Shown here: positions 1-5,337 of the stretch, piece by piece
Numbering within the stretch: the stretch's first letter is position 1
Layout: each line of letters starts with the position of its first letter
Assembly (NCBI GenBank): GCA_964570785.1
Contig: CAZMZG010000082.1
Span: forward strand, 1-5,407
DNA: 5,407 nucleotides
Origin: Thermatribacter sp964570785
GTDB taxonomy: Bacteria > Atribacterota > Atribacteria > Atribacterales > Thermatribacteraceae
Direction: 5' to 3'
Notes under the pieces: generated by a model
What the model was told of the DNA's origin: nothing
Databases searched by the model: none
What the model saw: only the letters and a program-made list of their open reading frames with translations
Program-made: the position numbers and the translations under genes

Positions 1-2
1 AT

Positions 3-641
3 GGGTTTGCGCTGCGCTATAGCAAAGGATTTCCGGTTACTTTTTTGCCGCCTCAAGTGGGCGAGATAGGCAACGGCTTTTTGATCTATTATTTTCCTGG
101 TGAAGGCTTCAGTTTTTTTAAAAGCCCCATTGGTTTTCTGGATGAGCGGGTGAGGGATCTGATGGGTATTGGTCCTTATGCTATCCTTGTTGTGGGAGCT
201 ATTCTTTATGTTTTTGCTTTCTTGCTTTCCCGAACTCAGTTCGGCCAGCACACCTATGCCATAGGCGGCAGCATCGATGCTGCCCGCCGGGCAGGCATTA
301 ACGTGGAAAGGCACCTGATAAAAATTTACGTGATTTCGTCTTTTCTTTCCGGTTTGAGCGGTATCATGTCCATTTTCATTTTTTCCATTGGTACCCATAC
401 TCAGTTTGCATCCAGTTTGGAGCTCTTTGCCATAGCCGCAGTGGTGGTTGGCGGAGCCAGCCTTATGGGAGGGAAGGGCAGCGTTGCCAAAACAGCGGTG
501 GGAGTGTTCATTCTCTCAGTTTTAGAAGTGGGCTTTCTAACTTCAGGCATCATGCCCTTTTACCGCTACATTGCAGTAGGAGGTATTTTGATATTTGCTG
601 TGATAGTGGACCAAATCCTTCCTGAACTGGGTTTTGAATAG
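3..641 (+). CDS. RbsC-like sugar ABC transporter permease, 5'-truncated by window edge
   Basis: Inner-membrane permease subunit of a ribose/fructose-type ABC importer (BPD_transp_2 family). The frame is open from base 3 to the TAG at 639-641, giving 212 residues, and it enters from outside the window. The TTG at 45 is therefore not a credible start: residues before it (GFALRYSKGFPVTF) already align with the second permease (YGIAYGFAEIISGSVPIANL region). Family permeases have about 320-360 residues, so roughly 140-150 N-terminal residues lie upstream. Visible family features are the cytoplasmic loop RTQFGQHTYAIGGS..AARRAGI, which carries the coupling helix that touches the ATPase, the later AAVVVGGASLMGGKGS segment, and a final hydrophobic helix ending VDQILPELGFE. 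The next permease begins 8-11 bases downstream, so they are co-transcribed. The substrate cannot be told from the sequence; a monosaccharide is the family norm. Confidence 0.9.
   Translation, partial: GFALRYSKGFPVTFLPPQVGEIGNGFLIYYFPGEGFSFFKSPIGFLDERVRDLMGIGPYAILVVGAILYVFAFLLSRTQFGQHTYAIGGSIDAARRAGINVERHLIKIYVISSFLSGLSGIMSIFIFSIGTHTQFASSLELFAIAAVVVGGASLMGGKGSVAKTAVGVFILSVLEVGFLTSGIMPFYRYIAVGGILIFAVIVDQILPELGFE
213..323 (+). repeat. Coupling-loop tract, copy 1 (paralogous near-identical DNA)
   Basis: This 111-base stretch encodes 37 residues identical to those encoded at 1295-1405 in the second permease. By hand alignment 10 of 111 bases differ, all synonymous, and 223-280 is a 58-base perfect match to 1305-1362. 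Outside the tract the two proteins are much less alike. Confidence 0.85.
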
Positions 642-647
642 GGGAGG
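640..647 (+). promoter_or_regulatory. Shine-Dalgarno site deciding the start of the second permease
   Basis: AGGGGAGG overlaps the stop codon of the upstream permease. Two GTG codons follow directly, at 650 and 653. The core GGAGG (643-647) sits 2 bases before the first and 5 bases before the second. The second has the more usual spacing and is preferred; the difference is one residue. Confidence 0.7.
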
Positions 648-652
648 TTGTG

Positions 653-1726
653 GTGCAAGTTTTGGATGTTCGAAATAAAAACTGGCTCGAAACCTTTGGT
701 AAATACTGGATTCTTTTCTTCCTGATCGGTGAAGCTGCTTTCTTTAGTTTTGCCGGTACAGGATTTTTCAGTGCCAGGAACTTTCAAAATATCCTGGTTG
801 CTTCCACTACCATTCTTTTGCTTGCTGCTGGTGAGACCTTCGTCATCATAAGTGGTGGGATTGATCTCTCGGTGGGTTTTGTGATGGGTTTTTCCTGTGT
901 GGTATGTGCCAAGATGATGGTCACCTTGCGGGCCCTGGGGTTAGCTGAACCGCTGGCTGTTTTACTGGGGATTGCTGGTTGCCTGCTTATTGGACTTTTA
1001 CCCGGCTTTGTCAATGGTTTTCTGGTAGCCAAGCTCCGGGTTCCCCCTTTTATTGCTACTTTCGGAATGTACGGCATTGCCTATGGCTTTGCCGAAATTA
1101 TAAGCGGTAGTGTCCCGATAGCCAACCTTCCCAAAATAGTGGGCTTTGTTGGCAACGGTTACCTTCTATATTATTTGCCGGGGAAAGCTCTTACCTGGTT
1201 GAGTCCACCTCAGGGGATAAGCAGGGCTGAGGTGAGAGCACTGATTCCCCTTATTCCCAACGTTTTCTTTTTCGCGCTGCTGGTGGTTTTGGCTTTTGCT
1301 TTCCTGCTTTCCCGAACTCAGTTCGGCCAGCACACCTATGCCATAGGCGGCAGCATCGATGCCGCCCGCCGGGCAGGTATCAACGTGGAGCGGCATCTCA
1401 TCAAGGTTTACATGATTTCTTCCTTTTTTGCGGCCCTGGGTGGAGTTATGTACACTCTGCGTTTTGTTACGGGAAGAGCTGATGCGGGTGCAGCCAGGAT
1501 GCTGGACTCAATCGCTGCGGTGGTGATTGGCGGGGTTAGCCTTTATGGGGGTACCGGCACCATGATTGGTTCAATACTGGGTACGCTGATCATTGGCATT
1601 CTGGAAACAGGAATGGTGAATCTGGGCTTGCCTACCTATAATAAGTACGTTTGGGTGGGCGTTATTCTGGTTATGGCAGTGTTAATCGACCAGTTTTTTC
1701 TTGAAGAGCACAGAAAGGAAGGTTAA
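653..1726 (+). CDS. RbsC-like sugar ABC transporter permease, complete
   Basis: Second membrane subunit of the same importer, 357 residues from the GTG at 653 (358 if the GTG at 650 is used), normal for the family. Hydrophobic segments lie near residues 18-40, 48-66, 70-90, 100-124, 130-150, 203-222, 252-272, 283-320 and 330-350. RbsC-family signatures are ISGGIDLSVG (66-75), VNGFLVAKLRVPPFIATFG (120-138), the coupling loop RTQFGQHTYAIGGS..AARRAGI (221-243) and AAVVIGGVSLYGGTG (288-302). It is a diverged paralogue of the permease just upstream, except that the coupling loop is identical. Two different permeases next to one ATPase imply a heterodimeric channel. The ATPase gene starts 5 bases after its TAA, so translation is probably coupled. 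Sugar uptake is inferred from the family; the actual substrate is unknown. Confidence 0.93.
   Translation: MQVLDVRNKNWLETFGKYWILFFLIGEAAFFSFAGTGFFSARNFQNILVASTTILLLAAGETFVIISGGIDLSVGFVMGFSCVVCAKMMVTLRALGLAEPLAVLLGIAGCLLIGLLPGFVNGFLVAKLRVPPFIATFGMYGIAYGFAEIISGSVPIANLPKIVGFVGNGYLLYYLPGKALTWLSPPQGISRAEVRALIPLIPNVFFFALLVVLAFAFLLSRTQFGQHTYAIGGSIDAARRAGINVERHLIKVYMISSFFAALGGVMYTLRFVTGRADAGAARMLDSIAAVVIGGVSLYGGTGTMIGSILGTLIIGILETGMVNLGLPTYNKYVWVGVILVMAVLIDQFFLEEHRKEG
1295..1405 (+). repeat. Coupling-loop tract, copy 2 (paralogous near-identical DNA)
   Basis: Partner of the tract at 213-323, offset by exactly 1082 bases. It encodes the same 37 residues. The 5' two thirds is nearly perfect (2 differences in the first 81 bases), while the 3' end carries most of the synonymous changes, as expected at the fading edge of a converted tract. 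Confidence 0.85.
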
Positions 1727-1731
1727 AGGCG

Positions 1732-2505
1732 GTGGAAGAGAAAAAGCCTCTTTTGGAAGTGCGGGATATCGTCAAGCGCTTTGGTGGCCTGGTGGCCGTT
1801 AACCGGGTAAGTATGGAAGTGTATCCTGGCGAAGTGGTGGCTATTCTGGGGGATAATGGCGCGGGTAAGTCAACCCTTATCAAGGTGGTTTCTGGGGTGT
1901 ACCGGCCTGACGAGGGGCACATTTTCTTTGAGGGGAAAGAAGTGAAGATCCAGAACCCCATGGATGCGATCCGGCTGGGCATCGAGACCATTTATCAGGA
2001 CCTGGCCCTGGCTGAAAACCTCAATGTGTACTCCAACATCTTCCTGGGTAGAGAGAAGCTTAAAAAGTGGTTGGGCCTGGTTTCGGTCCTGGATCACGAT
2101 TATATGCTCCAGGAATCCAGGAAAATTCTGGACCGCCTGGGGATCGAGATAGCTTCACTTAAGAGCAAAATTAAGAATCTCTCTGGAGGACAGAGACAGT
2201 CGGTGGCCATTTCGCGCTCCATCTACTGGAACGCCAAGCTCCTCATCATGGACGAACCCACTGCTGCCCTGGGCGTTGCCGAACAGCGCAAGGTTCTGGA
2301 CCTTATCCGCACTCTTCGGGACCAGGGAGTGGCGATAATCGTGATTAGCCATCAGCTCTACGACGTCTTTCAGGTGGCCGATAGAATGATAGTTTTGCGC
2401 CGCGGGGAGAAGGTGGGAGAGCGCCTGCGTGGAGAAACCACTCCGGAGGAAATTACCAGTTTAATAATTGGCGCGGAGCTGGTGGAGGAGGATAGAAGGG
2501 TGTAG
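1732..2505 (+). CDS. Sugar ABC transporter ATP-binding protein, single NBD (FrcA-like)
   Basis: Cytoplasmic ATPase that drives the two upstream permeases. It has 257 residues and one nucleotide-binding domain, unlike the roughly 500-residue double-domain RbsA/XylG/MglA proteins; the size and the DEPTAALGV sequence match the FrcA-type single-domain branch. All motifs are present: Walker A GDNGAGKST (40-48), Q-loop Gln89 in TIYQDLALAENL, signature LSGGQ (150-154), Walker B LLIMDE (170-175) and switch His207 in VISHQL. The GTG start lies 5 bases after the permease stop; AGGA at 1716-1719 and AAAGG at 1725-1729 are possible ribosome sites. The stop codon is created by the adjoining insertion element: without it the frame would read on through Tyr-Asn to a TGA now at 2670-2672. 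The C-terminus is thus about two residues shorter than the ancestral form, which is unlikely to affect function. Confidence 0.94.
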   Translation: MEEKKPLLEVRDIVKRFGGLVAVNRVSMEVYPGEVVAILGDNGAGKSTLIKVVSGVYRPDEGHIFFEGKEVKIQNPMDAIRLGIETIYQDLALAENLNVYSNIFLGREKLKKWLGLVSVLDHDYMLQESRKILDRLGIEIASLKSKIKNLSGGQRQSVAISRSIYWNAKLLIMDEPTAALGVAEQRKVLDLIRTLRDQGVAIIVISHQLYDVFQVADRMIVLRRGEKVGERLRGETTPEEITSLIIGAELVEEDRRV

Positions 2506-2659
2506 GACCCCGCTTTATGGCAATTTCCTGTCTGGATTGTGTTTGTCATGAAGGGTCATTTTATAAGACGTTGTTGTATTGATGTTTTTTTGAGGCAGCG
2601 AACTTGTTTGCAAATATATCGGTTTCTATCAGCCGAAGGGCTTTTAAAGCGGGGATCCT
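2504..2659 (+). mobile_element. Putative 156-bp MITE-like insertion element with TIRs and 5-bp target duplication
   Basis: The left end AGGACCCCGCTTTA (2504-2517) is complementary to the right end TAAAGCGGGGATCCT (2645-2659): 14 base pairs with a single bulged A at 2655. Directly outside both ends is the same pentamer, GGTGT (2499-2503 and 2660-2664), as expected for a target-site duplication. Excising the element plus one GGTGT copy rejoins the ATPase frame to a natural stop (GTG-TAT-AAT-TGA). The interior has no convincing gene. It contains a T7 run near 2584-2591 and a TTTGCAAA palindrome (2607-2614). With no transposase, it would need one supplied in trans. I cannot assign the ends to a named IS family. 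Orientation is arbitrary. Confidence 0.72.
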
Positions 2660-2669
2660 GGTGTATAAT
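2642..2669 (+). promoter_or_regulatory. Possible promoter for the threonine aldolase, spanning the element edge
   Basis: A perfect TATAAT lies at 2664-2669, 28 bases before the aldolase start. The best -35 in range is TTTTAA at 2642-2647 (3 of 6 consensus bases, 16-base spacer), which lies inside the right end of the insertion element. The TATAAT itself comes from the target duplication plus the former 3' end of the ATPase gene. If active, it is a hybrid promoter formed by the insertion; the weak -35 leaves this uncertain. Confidence 0.35.
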
Positions 2670-2696
2670 TGAGAAAAACTTCTGGGGGCGTAACTT

Positions 2697-3749
2697 GTGG
2701 AAACCTATCACAAAGAATGGATTGACTTGCGTAGTGATACGGTGACTCACCCCACACCCGAGATGCTGGAGGCCATGCTCTGTGCCCGGGTAGGAGATGA
2801 TGTTTACGAAGACGACCCTACAGTGAAGGAACTTGAAGACCTGGGGGCAGAGATGGTGGGCAAAGAAGCCTCCCTTTTTGTGCCTTCGGGTACCTTTGGG
2901 AATCAGCTGGCTATTTTGACCCACACCCAGCGCGGGGACGAAGTTATTATCCCGGAGAGCAACCATATTGTGGAGCATGAGGTGGGAGCTCCAGCGGTGA
3001 TTTCCGGGGTACAGCTTCGCACCCTGTGCGATGATCGGGGGAGAGTCAGGATAGAAGACCTGGAGAGGCTTTACCGGGAAGAAGATATCCACTATCCCCG
3101 GACCAGCTTGATCTGCATGGAAAATGCCCATTCTTCAGGTTCTGTGGTGCCTCTTGAAAACCTGCAAGAAGTATACCAGTTTGCCCGCTCGAAGGGGGTA
3201 CCTGTCCACCTGGATGGTGCCCGGATTTTCAATGCTGCCTGCCACCTCAAAGTAGCTGCTTCACAGATTGCCCGGTATGCCGACTCAATAATGTTTTGTC
3301 TTTCCAAAGGACTGTGTGCTCCCATAGGCTCTCTTCTTGCTGGAAGCAGAGAGTTTATCAAAAAAGCCCGCAAAATGCGCAAACTTATGGGTGGGGGCAT
3401 GCGCCAGGTTGGCTACCTGGCTGCAGCGGGTATTGTTGCCTTGCGGACCATGCCTCAAAGGCTTGAAGAAGACCACCAGAAGGCTCAAATTCTTGCCCGC
3501 AAGCTTTCAAACCTGGAAGGGATAGAGGTCTTCTGGGATCGTCTGGATATCAACATGGTTTTCTTCCAGATTAAGCGAAGCGATTTCCCCCATCGCGATT
3601 TTTTGCAGTTTTTGCTTGATAGGGGTATCAAGATCAACCCGCCAATGAAGGGAGAGTACCGTTTGGTTACCCACTATTGGGTAACTCATCCTGATATAGA
3701 ACATACTGCTTCTGCAATAGCTGAGTTTATGGAAAGGGGTAAAGAGTGA
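2697..3749 (+). CDS. ltaE: Low-specificity L-threonine aldolase
   Basis: Cytoplasmic PLP enzyme of fold type I that splits L-threonine or L-allo-threonine (and other beta-hydroxy amino acids) into glycine and an aldehyde. The 350 residues match the family's usual length. It opens with the diagnostic IDLRSDTVTHPTPEM (9-23). Other recognisable parts are VGDDVYEDDPTV (32-43), FVPSGTFGNQLA (61-72), the substrate-side SNHIVEHE (88-95), MENAHSSG (141-148), HLDGAR (171-176) with Asp173 for the pyridine nitrogen, the PLP-lysine site CLSKG with Lys204, and MGGGMRQVGYLAAAG (231-245). The GTG start has a GGGGG Shine-Dalgarno-like run 8 bases upstream (2684-2688). The insertion element lies between it and the importer operon. 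Before the insertion it would have begun 24 bases after the ATPase stop, suggesting former co-transcription. Family and activity class are secure; L versus L-allo preference cannot be judged. Confidence 0.95.
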   Translation: METYHKEWIDLRSDTVTHPTPEMLEAMLCARVGDDVYEDDPTVKELEDLGAEMVGKEASLFVPSGTFGNQLAILTHTQRGDEVIIPESNHIVEHEVGAPAVISGVQLRTLCDDRGRVRIEDLERLYREEDIHYPRTSLICMENAHSSGSVVPLENLQEVYQFARSKGVPVHLDGARIFNAACHLKVAASQIARYADSIMFCLSKGLCAPIGSLLAGSREFIKKARKMRKLMGGGMRQVGYLAAAGIVALRTMPQRLEEDHQKAQILARKLSNLEGIEVFWDRLDINMVFFQIKRSDFPHRDFLQFLLDRGIKINPPMKGEYRLVTHYWVTHPDIEHTASAIAEFMERGKE

Positions 3750-3751
3750 GC

Positions 3752-3811
3752 TTTTGAGATGCCCTCGGGCTTTTAGTTCGCTTGAGTACGCCATTTCCGA
3801 GCGCCTCAAAA
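3752..3811. terminator. Imperfect long stem-loop between convergent genes, possible bidirectional terminator
   Basis: TTTTGAG (3752-3758) pairs with CTCAAAA (3805-3811), GC (3761-3762) with GC (3803-3804), and CTCGG (3764-3768) with CCGAG (3797-3801), around a 28-base loop. The A/T-rich outer stem would give a T-rich flank on either strand. Within the left arm GCC-CTCG-GGC followed by TTTT (3761-3774) is a smaller alternative. The position, just after the aldolase stop and before the end of the opposing gene, fits a shared terminator. The stem is interrupted and the loop is long, so the call is weak. Confidence 0.35.
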
Positions 3812-3856
3812 CCTTGTCATCATATTTTAAGGACTTGTGTTTGAGCGTCGATTCTT

Positions 3857-4690
3857 TTAGGAACTCCTGCTGCTCAGCCACCAACCGGCAAGCCACCCGA
3901 AAAGGAAGTTGGAGGAAGTAACCTCCACAAAGTGGGCAAAGCGAATCTCCTGGGGCATATAGGGGTTGGGAAGAAGCAGTAAAAACCCCATCAGTACCGA
4001 AAAAAGAAGGGCAGAAAGCAAGGCTTTTTCCCACCGTTTTCCAGTGACAAGACGGGTGATGAGCAGAGCAATTGCCGCAAAAGCAAGACCACGCAACACC
4101 TGAAAGGGTAAAATCCAGGCGGGAAGTTCGAGCCCGGCGTAAAACTCCTGAAAGGCCTGAGCGGCCAGGGGTCTGAAAACAAAAAGGCCGAAAGATAGGT
4201 AGAAAGCTGCATAAAGAAGAGAAAGTGCCAGTAGCTTTGCCGGCAGCCACTTTCGAGGAGCAATGGTTGGGGAAACCTCTGTGAATCGCTTTTTTCTGAG
4301 CAGCTTGCCGTGTATTGCCAGCAAGAAAAAGCTGAAAAGAAGTGCAGTCAGAAGGCCCTGGAGGAAAAAACGAGGTACCATTTCAGCGGGGACTACAGAG
4401 ACAAGATAGCGAAGAAAAAGCAGAGTTTCTATCTGGGAAAGGGCGGTGGTTATGCCAAAGAAGATGGTGAAAACTGCAAGGTATAATTTCCATCCCTGGT
4501 ATCGAGAACGAACCGTAAGGTAACTGAGCACCGCGGTTTGAGTTAGTCCGACCAGAAAAAGTACTGGCAGAGAGGCCGCCGTTTCCACGCGAGCACCTAA
4601 CCCGGACCAAGAAGCAGCAATTGCCTGGGAAAGTAACAGGTATAAAGTAAGGACGATTAACTTTATGGCTTGGAAGAGTAATTTAGGCAT
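3857..4690 (-). CDS. Conserved-looking multi-pass membrane protein of unknown function
   Basis: 277 residues with about eight hydrophobic helices: roughly 5-25, 41-60, 68-88, 105-127, 150-172, 194-215, 222-240 and 256-272. Basic stretches such as KLLRKKR (129-135) and TGKRWEK (216-222) mark probable cytoplasmic loops. Segments that look like conserved family features, and that I faintly recall from unnamed membrane proteins, are QIETLLF (86-92), QVLRGLAFA (197-205), the loop LPNPYMPQEIRFAH (240-253) and SSNFLFGWLAGW (259-270). No enzyme or transporter motif is recognisable, so no function is assigned. The ATG start is well supported: AGGAG lies 9 bases upstream (4700-4704), within a purine-rich GAGGAGAGGAG tract. 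It is transcribed toward the aldolase and away from the sugar-permease remnant. A TTACACT (-10-like) about 45 bases upstream is the only promoter hint. It appears monocistronic here. Confidence 0.82.
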   Translation of the reverse strand: MPKLLFQAIKLIVLTLYLLLSQAIAASWSGLGARVETAASLPVLFLVGLTQTAVLSYLTVRSRYQGWKLYLAVFTIFFGITTALSQIETLLFLRYLVSVVPAEMVPRFFLQGLLTALLFSFFLLAIHGKLLRKKRFTEVSPTIAPRKWLPAKLLALSLLYAAFYLSFGLFVFRPLAAQAFQEFYAGLELPAWILPFQVLRGLAFAAIALLITRLVTGKRWEKALLSALLFSVLMGFLLLLPNPYMPQEIRFAHFVEVTSSNFLFGWLAGWWLSSRSS

Positions 4691-4766
4691 TTTGAAAAGC
4701 TCCTCTCCTCCGGAAGGGTTTTTCTCAGACAGTGTAACACAGAGAATATGCTTTTGAAATTATGAA

Positions 4767-5188
4767 GTGCATGATCGTTCGCAGGGGAAACTCAGAATTC
4801 CTGGTGGTAATGCTTACCAACTCTGGGGAACTGGCCGAACGGAATTTTCAGTGCGGGAGAGTCGTATGGCTGCTCTTTTGAACAGCATTGCTGTGGCTAT
4901 TTTTGCCACTCTGATTGCTATGGCTTTGGGGGTACCTGCCGGATATGTACTGGCCTGCTTTAAGTTTCGCAGAGTAAAAAAACCGGGACCTTACCATCTG
5001 GTATCTTTCTCAAAAGAGTTTTGCCACCGGTAGTAGTGGTTATACCCTTCACTTCCCTTAAAGCAAGAACCTTCCCGGTTTATTTAGCGGGTGCTGAAGA
5101 CACCAGAGGGGTCCAGTTCTGGTTTATGGCGACCAGGGCTATTCTGGCTCTGGGGCCTCCAGTTGTCCTTGCGGTAGCTATCTTTTGA
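4767..5188 (+). pseudogene. Remnant of a MalG-type carbohydrate ABC transporter permease
   Basis: Pieces of a binding-protein-dependent sugar permease of the MalG/UgpE type, in three frames. The first frame gives LLNSIAVAIFATLIAMALGV and PAGYVLACFKFRRVK (about 4875-4980). Past an A7 run (4976-4982) the next frame gives NRDLTIWYLSQ. Past an A4 run (5012-5015) the third gives RVLPPVVVVIPF. Removing one A from each run yields one continuous, family-like frame. The sequence then jumps at about 5048-5062 to a C-terminal segment, KARTFPVYLAGAEDTRGVQF and onward to PPVVLAVAIF, before TGA at 5186-5188. The roughly 110 residues between, including the EAA loop that docks the ATPase, are absent. The usual QRYLVRGLT..AVKG tail is also missing, as are the first helix and periplasmic start. 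The upstream GTG at 4767 merely opens the frame. It cannot encode a working permease. It is unrelated to the RbsC-type permeases at the other end of the window. Confidence 0.78.
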
Positions 5189-5218
5189 GCAGGCTTTGGT
5201 TCTAAACTCCACAAAGTA

Positions 5219-5247
5219 TTTATTTTATAGGGAAAATAGGGTATAAA
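5219..5247 (+). promoter_or_regulatory. Possible promoter in AT-rich gap
   Basis: TATAAA at 5242-5247 with TTTATT at 5219-5224 (17-base spacer) in an AT-rich stretch between the permease remnant and a possible new gene. The -35 match is poor. The rest of 5189-5337 holds no gene I can support. Confidence 0.2.
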
Positions 5248-5337
5248 TAAAGTGGTAAGAAAGACTTAAAGAGAGGGAATTCAAAGGAGAATCCCCCTTG
5301 GTTGGCACCGGGGCTTCTGGTCTTTCGTGGACAAAAA

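Noticed and set aside
45..641. First permease as a complete 198-residue gene starting at TTG 45
   Set aside because: The frame is open upstream to base 3, and those residues align with the second permease, so the gene simply begins outside the window.
2640..2650. GCTTTTAAAGC near-palindrome as a repressor operator
   Set aside because: It is explained by the inverted-repeat end of the element and has no second site or known match.
2629..2655. GCCGAAGGGC resembling the conserved core of a glycine riboswitch upstream of a glycine-forming enzyme
   Set aside because: The other conserved parts of the aptamer (the leading GGAGAG-like stem and the CTCTCAGG-like segment) are absent, and the sequence belongs to the right end of the insertion element.
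2539..2745. 68-codon plus-strand open frame between ATPase and aldolase
   Set aside because: It lies mostly in the insertion element and runs out of frame into the aldolase. Its composition (many Cys, Arg, Trp) is not protein-like and it has no convincing ribosome site.
2556..3131. 191-codon minus-strand open frame
   Set aside because: Antisense to the well-supported aldolase and crossing the insertion element; no recognisable domain.
3507..4250. 247-codon minus-strand open frame
   Set aside because: It overlaps the aldolase 3' end antisense and the membrane protein in another frame. The sequence is rich in Ser, Cys and Pro without family motifs; it is a shadow.
4976..5015. A7 and A4 runs as programmed frameshift or transcriptional slippage sites
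   Set aside because: The downstream frame also carries a large internal deletion and lacks the tail, so correcting the frame would not give a working permease. Decay or sequencing error is simpler.
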